This document shows, one piece after another, positions 16,060 to 24,928 of a stretch of 64,000 nucleotides of DNA (positions within the stretch are counted from its first letter, which is position 1; each line of letters starts with the position of its first letter). Source of the DNA: Colimorpha sp045576855 (GTDB taxonomy: Bacteria; Bacteroidota; Bacteroidia; Bacteroidales; P3); NCBI GenBank assembly GCA_045576855.1, contig JAZNHG010000007.1:60022-124021 (forward strand), in the 5' to 3' direction. The position numbers and the translations under genes were made by a program. The notes beneath the pieces are model-generated. The model had not been told where the DNA came from. It saw only the letters and a list, made by a program, of their open reading frames with translations, and searched no databases.

Positions 16060-18090
16060 CTACTGCCGGCCGTCCCATCGCAGGCCGACCATGAGGGTGC
16101 GGCCGGGCTGCGGCGTGCCGCCGTGGTCGCGCCACGGGCGATCGAGCAGGTTGTGCACATCGGCGCTGAGCATGAAACCACAGGGCAGCGCATACTCTGC
16201 GCCGGCATCGAGCAGCGCCACAGTGCCGTAGGGTTGCCAGCGCCCGTCGGCATCGGCCCAGCTGCCCTGGCGGTGACGGACGGCGGCGCCGGCCCGCAGC
16301 CACAGCCGTTTGCCGAGGGCCAGACGGGCGGTGCAGCGCGCCTGGTGGCGCAGGTAGTCCTGCGACGAGCCGCTGACCCACTCGCCGGCATCGGCCGCGA
16401 CATGGCAGAAGGCGTAGAGGGCGCGGAGCGTGAGCCGTCCGCACCGCAGCTGGCCCAGGGCCTCGAGGCCATAGGCGTCGACGGCGGTGTGGTTCATCGA
16501 GTACCAGAGTTCCTCGTCGGGCCGGCGCACCCAGTCGATAGTCTGCCGCCCGGCGCGGTAGTAGGCCGTGAGCTGCAGGTCGGCATGCTCCAGTCCGCGG
16601 CTGGCCGCTGTCAGTTCGACGGCGGTGCTGTGTTCGGGTCCCAGGTCGGGATTGGCCCGCTGGTTGGCGCTCTGATAGTAGAGGTCGGTGAAGGTGGGCA
16701 GGCGGTAGGTGTGGGAGAGGGCGAGCTGCAGGCCGAGCCACGGCAGTTTGTACTCCGCCGCGGCGGCCAGTCCATAGTGCGGTCCGAAGCGGGAGTTGAG
16801 ATGTCCGAGGGCCACGGCGAGGGCCTGCAGGCGCCGGCCGGCATAGCGATAGCCGCCGAAGAGACTGGCCCCCAGGCGGGCATCGGCGTGGTCGTAGGGC
16901 GGGGCCAGGCTGCTGTCCGGCTGTCCGAGCACGTTGCTCCAGATACCCTCGCGCCGCAGGTCGACACCAGCCAGCAGGCTGCCTCGCCCCAGGGGCACGG
17001 TGGCCTCGGACCGCAAGCCCAGCAGGCTGGAAAGGTGGCGGTTGTGGCCGGCATACCAGGCGGGCACCTGGCTGACGTATCCGTCGCGGAACAGCTCGAA
17101 GCGGTCGGCATGCAGGCGGCCGTAGAACGACGTCTGCAGGCTGAAGCCTTTGCACCGCCAGCTGTCTGTAGCCGAGGCCACGAGGGTGCGCGTGGCTTCG
17201 TACTGGTCGGGATAGGCGGTGCTGTAGAATCCGGCGCTGCCGAAAGCCTTGGCTTGCGCTCCGGCCAGCAGGTGCTGGTCGTGGCGTTCGCCGTGGCGGC
17301 GGGCCTGCACGAGGAGGCTTCCGTGACGGTAGTCGGTGTTGGGGCGGTAGCCGTCGCTGCGGCTGTAGGTGCCCGCCAAGGTCAGGGCCCAGGGACCGGC
17401 GGCACGGGTGGCCAGCAGCGAAGCGTGGGCGGTGCCGTAGCTGCCGGCCGTCACCTGCGCCAGCAGCCGGTCGCGGTAGTCGTCGCAGACCACGATGTTC
17501 ACGGCACCGCAGTAGGCCACAATGCCGCGGGCCAGCAGCTGGGCCGGGGTGAGCAGCTCCACACGCTGCACCATCGTCAGGTCGATGGGGATGTCCATCG
17601 TGTGGTGGCCCGTCTGTGCATCGGTGAGGTTGATGCCGTTCAGCAGCACCAGCATCTGGTCGAACGAGCTGCCCCGCATGGAGAGGTCGCCCTGCACATC
17701 GTCGCCGCCGCGCACACGGAGGTCGACCCCGGGCAGCAAAGCCACGAGGTCGCCGATGGAATGAATGTTGGAGGATTGGATTTGTTCGGCGGAGAGAACC
17801 GCCACGGGCTCGGCCGAGTCCTGCAGGCTGTCGGACGAAAGGACCACCTGCACTTCGGGCAGCGTGCGGGTCTCGCGCCCGTCGTCGGTCTGGGCTGCCA
17901 GGGAGCCCCGGGCCAGCACAAGTCCGAGCACGAGGGCAGCACCGGCCTTGGCCAGGCTGCAGTCGGCCACACGGGCAGCCAGCCGCCCGATGGTCACCTC
18001 GCGATGCATCGAACTATAGGCCGCCCATTTCGCCCGGCAGAAGCGACGAAAGCGGATTGCACGCATGCGTGTTTGTGATTGTTTGTACAT
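16060..18090 (-). CDS. TonB-dependent outer-membrane receptor (BtuB-like)
   Basis: A 676-residue receptor. The N-terminus is long and Arg-rich before the hydrophobic core (ALVLGLVLARGSLAAQ); a second start at residue 28 (MHREVTIGR) would give a normal signal peptide. The plug covers about residues 75-195 (QIQSSNIHSIGDLVALLPGV, DQMLVLLNGINLTD, VELLTPAQLLARGIVAYCGA), and the rest is barrel with the receptor motif SHTYRLPTFTDLYY. The last residues are VGLRWDGRQ. Plug features resemble cobalamin and siderophore receptors. A start at 18090 forms TAATG with the stop of the acyltransferase gene. The operon also holds queG, whose product needs cobalamin, so a corrinoid substrate is possible but not shown. 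Confidence 0.85.
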   Translation of the reverse strand: MYKQSQTRMRAIRFRRFCRAKWAAYSSMHREVTIGRLAARVADCSLAKAGAALVLGLVLARGSLAAQTDDGRETRTLPEVQVVLSSDSLQDSAEPVAVLSAEQIQSSNIHSIGDLVALLPGVDLRVRGGDDVQGDLSMRGSSFDQMLVLLNGINLTDAQTGHHTMDIPIDLTMVQRVELLTPAQLLARGIVAYCGAVNIVVCDDYRDRLLAQVTAGSYGTAHASLLATRAAGPWALTLAGTYSRSDGYRPNTDYRHGSLLVQARRHGERHDQHLLAGAQAKAFGSAGFYSTAYPDQYEATRTLVASATDSWRCKGFSLQTSFYGRLHADRFELFRDGYVSQVPAWYAGHNRHLSSLLGLRSEATVPLGRGSLLAGVDLRREGIWSNVLGQPDSSLAPPYDHADARLGASLFGGYRYAGRRLQALAVALGHLNSRFGPHYGLAAAAEYKLPWLGLQLALSHTYRLPTFTDLYYQSANQRANPDLGPEHSTAVELTAASRGLEHADLQLTAYYRAGRQTIDWVRRPDEELWYSMNHTAVDAYGLEALGQLRCGRLTLRALYAFCHVAADAGEWVSGSSQDYLRHQARCTARLALGKRLWLRAGAAVRHRQGSWADADGRWQPYGTVALLDAGAEYALPCGFMLSADVHNLLDRPWRDHGGTPQPGRTLMVGLRWDGRQ

Positions 18091-19154
18091 TAGTTATTTG
18101 TTGTTTGGTGAGTTTCAGCCATAGGAGCTCCGTTCATGAGCTGCGGTGCCCAGCGGGTCAGGAGCCGCGACGCCGTCCGCCACAGGACGAGACGTATCTG
18201 GTCCACGGCTATTCCGAAGGAAAAGAAGGCGACTGCGCCGCACAAAATGACGGCTATGTTGCCCGCCACCGTCGGCTGCGCGAAACGGTCGGCGAAATAG
18301 TGGTACAGGCTCGGTATTCCATCCTGCAGCAGATAGGCCGCGATGGCGGATTGCGCGATGTAGTTCACCGCCAGGCTCTTGAAGTCCAAGCGGAGGAAGA
18401 AGCAGAAGAGCGCTACCGCGCCAAGCAGCACCAGCGGGTTGTTGTACGACAATGCACTGCGGTGCAGCACGGTGGGCATACCCTTCCAAAGGAGCAAAAT
18501 GCTCCACAAAGTGGCACAGCCGAGCCAGATGGCCAGCGACCACAGCCTGGGAGCGCGGCGAAGCCAAGGCTGCGCCCAGAGCGACTGCTCGTTGCGGTGC
18601 AGCATGCTGCCCACAACATACAGGGTGATGAAATGGAAGATGGAGTAGCCGCTGTCCTGCTGTCCCCACCATCCAATATACACGTCGGCCACGAGAACGG
18701 CCAGCAGGGCGACCGTTGCAGACCTGTTGTCGAGGGCTTTCAGTGCTGCGTTGAGCAGCGGCGACACCAGCATCAATATCGTGTATTGGGTGACGAACCA
18801 CCACGAAGCATTGTGTGCAAAGGGAAACAGGCTGTACCACAGCAGCGTCTTGCCGGGGCGCCCACCGCCAAGGTACCGCTCGGTGATGTTGGTGACAAGG
18901 GCATAGAACACCACGATGACTGTCCATGAGACAATGCGCCGCCACGACAGCCGGATGGAGAAGTAGCCGCTAATCAGCACGAAACAATTGACTGCTACAT
19001 AGCAAATAGCATTCAACCACACCACCGCTGCGGGCGCGCTGTTCATCACCTCAGGGTAGAGCGCATGGATAATGAAATGGTGAGTCATGATCATCAGCAT
19101 GCTGACGATACGGAGCAACTCGATATTGCTGTTCCTTATACTATTTGTTGCCAT
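18090..19154 (-). CDS. Acyltransferase family 3 membrane protein
   Basis: A 354-residue protein with about ten hydrophobic segments. The N-terminus has the family signature NIELLRIVSMLMIMTHHFI, with the catalytic-type His pair, and a later LISGYFSI. Such enzymes move acyl groups, often acetyl or succinyl, onto surface glycans or lipids. Specificity cannot be told. It overlaps queG upstream by 14 bases and the receptor gene downstream by one base (TAATG), so it is translated from the same operon messenger. Confidence 0.85.
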   Translation of the reverse strand: MATNSIRNSNIELLRIVSMLMIMTHHFIIHALYPEVMNSAPAAVVWLNAICYVAVNCFVLISGYFSIRLSWRRIVSWTVIVVFYALVTNITERYLGGGRPGKTLLWYSLFPFAHNASWWFVTQYTILMLVSPLLNAALKALDNRSATVALLAVLVADVYIGWWGQQDSGYSIFHFITLYVVGSMLHRNEQSLWAQPWLRRAPRLWSLAIWLGCATLWSILLLWKGMPTVLHRSALSYNNPLVLLGAVALFCFFLRLDFKSLAVNYIAQSAIAAYLLQDGIPSLYHYFADRFAQPTVAGNIAVILCGAVAFFSFGIAVDQIRLVLWRTASRLLTRWAPQLMNGAPMAETHQTTNN

Positions 19155-19902
19155 GAATAATAGGTTTTAAAGCAGCAGTGGCGTTGTGCGGGCAGGCCAG
19201 CTGACAGATGTCGCAGCCGAGGGTGTATCCGCGGGCGTCGAGTCCGTCGGGCAGGGGTTGGGGATGATGGGTGGTGTAGTAGGCGGTGCAGCGGGCGGCG
19301 TCAATCATAGGTGGACCGGCCGGGGCGATGGCCTGATTGGGGCAGGCGTCGACGCAACGGTGGCAGGCGTCGCAGGGAGTATGGGGCGGCAGAGGCGAGT
19401 CGTAGGCGTCGCACGGCTCGGTTGTGACCAGCTCGCCCAGGTTGACCCACGACCCCCAACGGGAAGTGACCAGCAGCGTGTGGCGGCCAATCCAACCCAG
19501 CCCGGCACGGGCAGCCCAGTGCTTGTCGCTGATGGGGACGGTGTCGCAACAGGCTTTGGCCTCGATGCCCAGGCATTCACGGAGCCGGAAGAGCATAGCC
19601 TTCACCTCCCGGTGGTATTCGCGACGCTGGGCATAGGCGGCCACACCGTCGGCACGCTCGGGCTCGGGCGGACCATAGGCGCTGACGCAGCAGATGACAC
19701 TCCGGGCACCGGGCACCAGCAGCCGCGGGTCCATACGCATCTCCACATTGCGCTCCATGTAGGCCAGTCCGGCATGCCAGCCGCGTGCGAGCCATTCGCG
19801 CAGCGGATACTCGTCGTCGCCGAGGGCGCCGGCAGGGGCTATGCCACAGGCGTCGAAGCCCACCTCCAGGGCAAGGCGCTTCACTTCGCCGCTATTCAGC
19901 AT
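19141..19902 (-). CDS. queG: Epoxyqueuosine reductase
   Basis: About 253 residues from the start at 19902 (MLNSGEVKRLALEVGFDACG). It has the conserved DTVPISDKHWAARAGLGWIG and two ferredoxin-like clusters, CDACHRCVDACP and CDICQLACP. QueG reduces epoxyqueuosine to queuosine in tRNA, the last step of that modification, using cobalamin and two 4Fe-4S clusters. The open frame extends to 19974 but that would overlap the upstream methyltransferase heavily; the chosen start overlaps it by 11 bases. The C-terminus is shorter than in E. coli QueG, which has a HEAT-like extension. Confidence 0.93.
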   Translation of the reverse strand: MLNSGEVKRLALEVGFDACGIAPAGALGDDEYPLREWLARGWHAGLAYMERNVEMRMDPRLLVPGARSVICCVSAYGPPEPERADGVAAYAQRREYHREVKAMLFRLRECLGIEAKACCDTVPISDKHWAARAGLGWIGRHTLLVTSRWGSWVNLGELVTTEPCDAYDSPLPPHTPCDACHRCVDACPNQAIAPAGPPMIDAARCTAYYTTHHPQPLPDGLDARGYTLGCDICQLACPHNATAALKPIIHGNK

Positions 19903-21118
19903 CCGCCTGAAGCTTGGCCTTCTTGCTGCCTTCGTAGAGTTCAAAGTGCAGGAAGCGGCAGTCGAGCGAGCCATTCTGCACCGGAATCTTGGCCGAGGGG
20001 TGGAGACCGATATGTTTCATGGCCTCGAAATCGGAGGTGATAAGCCACACATCGCAGTCCTTGCCGTACTTCTGCTTGAAAGTGTCGCCCAGCTTCTCGT
20101 ACATAGCATTGAGGTCTTCCACCTTGATGCGTTCGCCATAGGGCGGATTGGTGACAATCAGCGTCTTGCCCTCGGGAGGCTCCTGCTCGGCAAAGTCGCC
20201 GATATGGAGCATCACATCGTGATGCAGCTTGGTGAATTCCAGATTTTTCTCGCACTGCTCAATCACCACGGGGTCGATATCGTTGCCCCAGATTTCGCCT
20301 TCGAAGTCGAGACTGCCTATCTTGCGGTCCTCTTCGGCCTTGACACTCTTCCATTCGCCGAGGTTGAATTCCTTCCATCGCATGAAGCCGAAGCGATTGC
20401 CACGGTAGTACTGGGCGGGGATGCTGTTGGCCATCATGGCGGCCTCGATGAGCATGGTGCCGGAGCCACACATGGGGTCGTAGAAGTTGCAGTCGCACTG
20501 CCAACCGGCCAACTTCAGCAGACCGGCGGCGAGCACCTCGTTGATGGGGGCCACGCCGACGCCCTGCCGGTAGCCACGCTTGTGGAGCGAATCGCCGCTG
20601 GAGTTCATCAGCAGTGTGACATGGCTGTCGCGGATATGGAGGTTGAACTTATAGTCGGGCTGCTCGGTGTCGATAGAGGGACGCTTGCCGAAGTTGCGGC
20701 GGAAGCGGTCGACGATGGCATCCTTGGTCTTGAGGGCGGCATAGTAGCTGTGGGTGAACACCTCTCCGCTGGTGGTGCTGTCAATCATGAAGGTGCAGTC
20801 GACGTCCAGAATCTTTTCCCAGCGGATTTTGTAGACCTGGTCGTAGAGCTCTTGTTCGTTGTTGGCATCGAATTCGGCAAAGGGTTTGAGCACCGCCAGG
20901 GCGGTACGGCAGCAGTAGTTGACGCGGTAGAGCAGGCGCATGTCGCCCTCGAACTCGACGGCGCGGGTGATGGGATGCACATTTTCGGCGCCCAGCGACC
21001 GCAGTTCGTCGGCCAGCACCTCTTCCAGATTGACCATCGTCTTGGCCACCATCTTGAATTTCTCTCGGGGGGTGGACTCACCGGTCACCACTCTCCCGTG
21101 GTTCTTCTGTATTATCAT
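19892..21118 (-). CDS. THUMP-domain class I methyltransferase (RlmL/YpsC-like)
   Basis: A 408-residue protein: an N-terminal ferredoxin-like/THUMP RNA-binding part (KFKMVAKTMVNLEEVLADEL onwards, to about residue 165), then a Rossmann methyltransferase with DPMCGSGTMLIEAA (S-adenosylmethionine site) and the catalytic NPPYGER. This is the pattern of 23S rRNA m2G2445 methyltransferases. The start at 21118 keeps the conserved REKFKMVAKT stretch and overlaps the upstream gene by 41 bases; a start at 21052 would avoid the overlap but lose those residues. Confidence 0.9.
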   Translation of the reverse strand: MIIQKNHGRVVTGESTPREKFKMVAKTMVNLEEVLADELRSLGAENVHPITRAVEFEGDMRLLYRVNYCCRTALAVLKPFAEFDANNEQELYDQVYKIRWEKILDVDCTFMIDSTTSGEVFTHSYYAALKTKDAIVDRFRRNFGKRPSIDTEQPDYKFNLHIRDSHVTLLMNSSGDSLHKRGYRQGVGVAPINEVLAAGLLKLAGWQCDCNFYDPMCGSGTMLIEAAMMANSIPAQYYRGNRFGFMRWKEFNLGEWKSVKAEEDRKIGSLDFEGEIWGNDIDPVVIEQCEKNLEFTKLHHDVMLHIGDFAEQEPPEGKTLIVTNPPYGERIKVEDLNAMYEKLGDTFKQKYGKDCDVWLITSDFEAMKHIGLHPSAKIPVQNGSLDCRFLHFELYEGSKKAKLQADAE

Positions 21119-22133
21119 CTCGTAGGTTTTGTATGCGTTGTCGTATCTCGCGACGCGAGTCGCGGTTTTTCTTTATGATAGAGCCGTTGTAGATGCTGAT
21201 ATTCAAATCGTAGCCAACCAGCAGCACTATGCAGTTGAACCTCACCCAGAACATGAGCATCAGCAGCGTGCCGATGGAGCCGTAGATGAGGTTGTAGTTG
21301 CTGAAATTGTTCAGATACAGTCCAAGTCCCCAGCTGAGGACCAGGAACATGGCTGTGGCCAGCACGCTGCCGGCGCTGAAGAAGCCCACGCGCTGCTTCT
21401 TGACGGGGGCCCAATAGTAAATCATGGATATCACCGTAAGGATGGCTAACACGATGAGCACCCACCGCCCGATGTTGAAGAGCAGGGTGCTTCCCTGGGT
21501 GTTGGGCAGCCATCCGCGGACGAAGATGAACTGCAGGAGCAGTTTGTGTCCCATCAGCAGGGCTACCGTGAGCACTATCACCACATAGATGATGAAGACC
21601 AGCATGATGCTGAGCAGGTAGCGCTGCACGTAGGGACGCTTCTCCACCGAGTGGTTGGCGAAGTTGAGGCTGGCAATGACGCCCATCAGTCCGTTGGCAG
21701 CCAAGAGGATGGAGCTGCCGAAACCGATACTGAGGAGGGTGCTGTGGCGATGGCCCATGACATCGTTCACCGTGTCGGACAGCGGCCCCATAATCTTGGA
21801 CGGGATGATGGTGCTGAGCTCGCCCAGCAGCTGGTCCTGCACGCCGTCGACCGGGAAGTAGGCCACCAGCGTGAAGAAGAAGATGAGCAGCGGCGGCACG
21901 GCCACCAGAAAGCTGTAGGCCAGCCCTTTGGCACGCTGGTTGAGATCGCCGTTGAAGATGGACACCAGGAAGAACCGCAGCACGTCGTAGAGCGGCACCC
22001 CGCGGTTGCCCGGCAGGGTGAAGTGCTGCAGGAAGTAGAGCATCGAGCGCAGCGGACGCCAATAGAGCACCCTGCGCCGCAGACGGCGCACTTTGCCTGT
22101 AGCCAGGCGGGCGTATGCTTTCCCTTGCACCAT
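21078..22133 (-). CDS. YihY/BrkB family membrane protein
   Basis: A 351-residue protein with six predicted membrane helices, for example AYSFLVAVPPLLIFFFTLVA, YLLSIMLVFIIYVVIVLTVA and WVLIVLAILTVISMIYYWAP. The family motif AKGLAYSFLVAVPPLLIFF and the loop VFNGDL-type start are visible. The function of the family is unsettled; it was once called ribonuclease BN in error. A basic N-terminus and a charged C-terminal tail flank the membrane part. It lies 10 bases after nadC and overlaps the methyltransferase gene. Confidence 0.9.
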   Translation of the reverse strand: MVQGKAYARLATGKVRRLRRRVLYWRPLRSMLYFLQHFTLPGNRGVPLYDVLRFFLVSIFNGDLNQRAKGLAYSFLVAVPPLLIFFFTLVAYFPVDGVQDQLLGELSTIIPSKIMGPLSDTVNDVMGHRHSTLLSIGFGSSILLAANGLMGVIASLNFANHSVEKRPYVQRYLLSIMLVFIIYVVIVLTVALLMGHKLLLQFIFVRGWLPNTQGSTLLFNIGRWVLIVLAILTVISMIYYWAPVKKQRVGFFSAGSVLATAMFLVLSWGLGLYLNNFSNYNLIYGSIGTLLMLMFWVRFNCIVLLVGYDLNISIYNGSIIKKNRDSRREIRQRIQNLRDDNTEEPRESGDR

Positions 22134-22143
22134 CTGTCTGAGG

Positions 22144-22998
22144 CTACAGCTTCACGAGTGAAATATCCAGGCTCTTGATGTGATGGGTCAGCGCACCGAC
22201 GCTGATGAAGTCCACACCCGTCTCGGCATAGGGCCGCAGGGTGAGGTCGGTGATGCCGCCGCTGGCCTCGGTCTCGTAGCGCACCGGCCATGCCTTGATG
22301 CGGCGCACGGCTTCGGCCAGGGTGGGCACGTCGAAGTTGTCCAGCATGATGCGGTCCACACCGCCGTGGTCCAGCACACGCTGCAACTCGTCCAGGTTGC
22401 GCACCTCTATCTCGATGCGCAGGTCTTTTCCCTTGGTCTTCAGATAGTCGCGGGTGCGGTCGATGGCCTTTTCTATGCCGCCGGCAAAGTCGATATGGTT
22501 GTCCTTGAGCATCACCATGTCGTAGAGGCCGATACGGTGGTTGGTGCCGCCGCCGCAGGCCACGGCGTATTTCTCCAGCAGGCGCATGTTGGGCGTGGTT
22601 TTGCGGGTGTCGAGCAGGCGGGTCTCCAGTCCGTCGAGCATCTGCACCATGCGGTGGGTCTCGGTAGCGATGCCGGAGAGGCGCTGCATGAAATTGAGCG
22701 CCGTGCGCTCGGCCGTCAGTATCGAGCCGCTATGGCCCTCGACGGTCATGATGATATCGCCGCGCATGACATGGTCGCCGTCGCGCTTGGCGAGGTGGAC
22801 CGCCAGACTGTCGTCCACCAGACGGAACACACGCTCCCCCACCTCGGCGCCGCAGAGGACACCCTCCTGCTTGGCCACCATCTTGGCCGTGCCCGTGGCG
22901 TCGGGCGGGATACAGGCCAATGTGGAATGGTCACCGTCGCCCACATCCTCGCGCAGGGCCATTTTAATCAGTTCGTCAAGGTTCTCGATATTCATCAT
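22144..22998 (-). CDS. nadC: Nicotinate-nucleotide pyrophosphorylase (carboxylating)
   Basis: A 284-residue enzyme of normal length. It carries the family core TRKTTPNMRLLEKYAVACGG, then HRIGLYDMVMLKDNHI, and the later EIEVRNLDELQ and IMLDNF. NadC turns quinolinate and PRPP into nicotinate mononucleotide in de novo NAD synthesis. No nadA or nadB is adjacent. It is the first gene of a leftward operon of six genes (nadC to the TonB receptor), with a promoter box at 23063. Confidence 0.96.
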   Translation of the reverse strand: MMNIENLDELIKMALREDVGDGDHSTLACIPPDATGTAKMVAKQEGVLCGAEVGERVFRLVDDSLAVHLAKRDGDHVMRGDIIMTVEGHSGSILTAERTALNFMQRLSGIATETHRMVQMLDGLETRLLDTRKTTPNMRLLEKYAVACGGGTNHRIGLYDMVMLKDNHIDFAGGIEKAIDRTRDYLKTKGKDLRIEIEVRNLDELQRVLDHGGVDRIMLDNFDVPTLAEAVRRIKAWPVRYETEASGGITDLTLRPYAETGVDFISVGALTHHIKSLDISLVKL

Positions 22999-23062
22999 AA
23001 CAGTCTGACATTTTGTATTCTACAATAATTTCCACTGCCCCGGTGGGGCTGGTTTGATGCTG

Positions 23063-23070
23063 CAAATATA
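23063..23070 (-). promoter_or_regulatory. Promoter -7 box (TATATTTG) of the nadC operon
   Basis: Plus-strand CAAATATA, 65 bases upstream of the nadC start; matches TAnnTTTG. Confidence 0.65.
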
Positions 23071-23114
23071 CACAAAATTTCTGATATACAAGCACATTGC
23101 CCACAAAATAATCC

Positions 23115-23278
23115 GTCGTCGGGCGGAACTCGGAGGGCGGAGGTATGAGTGCGGAACTCGGAGGGCGGAGGTATGAGGGCAGAGGGCGGAAGGCGGCCCC
23201 ATCAGCACAGACCTCCGACCTCATACCTCCAACCTCACACCTCCGACCTCACACCTCCGACCTCACACCTCAAAGAAG
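23115..23278. repeat. Inverted heptamer arrays
   Basis: The left half holds a 28-bp (4 x 7) unit, twice, beginning GCGGAACTCGGAGGGCGGAG and ending GTATGAG. The right half holds 7-bp units of ACCTCCG and ACCTCAC type. The halves are partly complementary (GGAGGTATGAG with CTCATACCTCC), so the whole can fold back on itself. It separates nadC from the deoxynucleoside kinase gene. Confidence 0.85.
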
Positions 23279-23283
23279 GGGGT

Positions 23284-23347
23284 CATCCTACCACCATCCT
23301 ACCATCAACCTACCACCATCCTACCACCATCCTACCATTTTAACATT
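23284..23347 (+). repeat. 11-bp tandem array with TTTAACATTT boundary
   Basis: Five 11-bp units of CATCCTACCAC type (23284-23338) end at TTTAACATTT. It points at the deoxynucleoside kinase gene, about 175 bases from its start codon. Related arrays lie at 10713-10767, 31403-31457 and 56022-56087. Confidence 0.9.
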
Positions 23348-23432
23348 TCAGGTGCGGCGAAAAAGAATGGTTGGAAAGTCGATTTTAGCCCCAATGGTGC
23401 ATTTTATTGTCTCTATATTAAAAAAAATGTGT

Positions 23433-23440
23433 ATCTTTGC
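23433..23440 (+). promoter_or_regulatory. Promoter -7 box (TATCTTTG) of the deoxynucleoside kinase operon
   Basis: A perfect box, 82 bases upstream of the start codon at 23522 and about 90 bases downstream of the 11-bp array. Confidence 0.7.
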
Positions 23441-23521
23441 CCGATTGAAACAACAGTTGTAGAACAACCATGTCGCTCTCTATCAGCAAGAAGGGCTGCG
23501 ACATAGTAAAGGAAAAACAGT

Positions 23522-24160
23522 ATGCAGATAGCAATCTCGGGCAATATAGGCGCAGGCAAGACAGAGTTGACCAAACTTCTGTCGCGCCACTACGGCTACC
23601 GCGCCATCTATGGGCCATCGGAGGAGAACCCCTACCTCAACAGCTTCTATGAAGACATGCGGCGCTGGTCGTTCAACATGATGGTGCATTCGCTCTATGC
23701 CAACCTGCGGCAGCTGGCCGAGCTGCAGCAGAGCGGCGAGAGTTTCATCCGCGACCGCTCGCTCTACGACGACGCCGCCATCTTCGCGCCCAACCTGCAG
23801 AGCATGGGTCTGATGACCACACGCGACCTGACCACCTACACCAAGCTCTTCGAGCTCTCCTACTCGCTGCTGCCCAAACCCGACCTGCTGATTTACGTGC
23901 GCGGCGACGTGCCCACCCTGATACGCCACATACAGAAGCGCGGCCGCGAGCTGGAAAGCAGCATCCGGCTCGACTACCTGACCAACCTCAACAACCGCTA
24001 CGAGCAGTGGGCCGAGAACTACGACGGCAAGATGCTCGTGGTCGACACCGACGAGCTGGACTTCGTGGAGCGCCGCGAGGACCTGGGCCACATCATAGAG
24101 AAGATAGACGCCGAGTTCAACAGCCTATTTGCCACCCACAACCAGGAGGAGCACCAATGA
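23522..24160 (+). CDS. Deoxynucleoside kinase family protein
   Basis: A 212-residue kinase with the P-loop GNIGAGKTEL, an FIRDRSLYDD motif (the DRS that binds the base-side arginine), and the lid arginines IRHIQKRGRELESS. It phosphorylates deoxynucleosides for salvage; the preference for dG/dA or dC cannot be judged by eye. The gene begins a rightward run. Its stop overlaps the kdsB start (ATGA at 24157-24160). Confidence 0.9.
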   Translation: MQIAISGNIGAGKTELTKLLSRHYGYRAIYGPSEENPYLNSFYEDMRRWSFNMMVHSLYANLRQLAELQQSGESFIRDRSLYDDAAIFAPNLQSMGLMTTRDLTTYTKLFELSYSLLPKPDLLIYVRGDVPTLIRHIQKRGRELESSIRLDYLTNLNNRYEQWAENYDGKMLVVDTDELDFVERREDLGHIIEKIDAEFNSLFATHNQEEHQ

Positions 24161-24927
24161 GAGTACTAGCCATCATACCGGCACGCTACGCGTCGACCCG
24201 CTTCCCGGGCAAGCCCCTGGCCGAACTGGGGGGCGAAAGCATCATCAGCCGCGTCTACCATCGCGTGCGCCGCACCGAAGGCATCGACGACGTCATCATA
24301 GCCACCGACGACGAGAACATCTGCGACCACGCCGAGTCCTTCGCCGACGAAGGCGACGTCATGCTCACCTCCGACCAGCACCGCTCCGGCACCGACCGCT
24401 GCGGCGAGGTGGTCGACCGCCTCGGCCGCCACGGCGACAGCTACGATATCGTCATCAACGTGCAGGGCGACGAACCCTTCGTCGAACCGGACCAGTTGCA
24501 GACACTCATCGCACTCTTCGCCAATCCCGACGTGCAGATAGCCACCCTTGTCACACACTTTGCCTCCACCGAGGAACTACTCTCGCCCAACAACGTCAAG
24601 GTGGTCACCACCAGCGAAGGGCGCGCCCTCTACTTCAGCCGCCAGCCTATCCCCTATCGTCGCGACATCGCCCCCGAACACTGGCTGGACCAGGGGCGCT
24701 ACAACAAGCATGTGGGCATCTACGCCTTCCGCGGCAATGTGCTGCCCGAGCTGTGCCAACTCGAGTCCTCGTCCCTCGAAGATGCCGAGCGCCTGGAGCA
24801 GCTGCGCTGGCTCGAGGCCGGATATTCCATCTATGTAGCCCGGACCGCCCACGCCAATATCGGCATCGACACCCCCGCCGACCTGGCGGCTGCCGAAGTC
24901 TATCTCAAACAGAACAAAACATTATAA
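24157..24927 (+). CDS. kdsB: 3-deoxy-manno-octulosonate cytidylyltransferase
   Basis: A 256-residue enzyme. It starts MRVLAIIPARYASTRFPGKP, the typical CMP-Kdo synthetase N-terminus with the nucleotide-binding loop, and carries INVQGDEPF and a late NIGIDTPAD. It activates Kdo as CMP-Kdo for the lipopolysaccharide inner core, in the cytoplasm. The start overlaps the kinase stop, so the two are probably translationally coupled. A longer frame upstream is rejected because it overlaps the kinase gene. Confidence 0.96.
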   Translation: MRVLAIIPARYASTRFPGKPLAELGGESIISRVYHRVRRTEGIDDVIIATDDENICDHAESFADEGDVMLTSDQHRSGTDRCGEVVDRLGRHGDSYDIVINVQGDEPFVEPDQLQTLIALFANPDVQIATLVTHFASTEELLSPNNVKVVTTSEGRALYFSRQPIPYRRDIAPEHWLDQGRYNKHVGIYAFRGNVLPELCQLESSSLEDAERLEQLRWLEAGYSIYVARTAHANIGIDTPADLAAAEVYLKQNKTL

Positions 24928-24928
24928 A

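Noticed and set aside
16033..18078. Long plus-strand frame opposite the BtuB-like receptor gene
   Set aside because: Mirror frame of the real gene; Gly/Val/His-rich sequence without motifs.
23470..23652. Small open frame starting at 23470 before the deoxynucleoside kinase gene
   Set aside because: It runs out of frame into the kinase gene and has no recognisable features; it could at most be a leader peptide.
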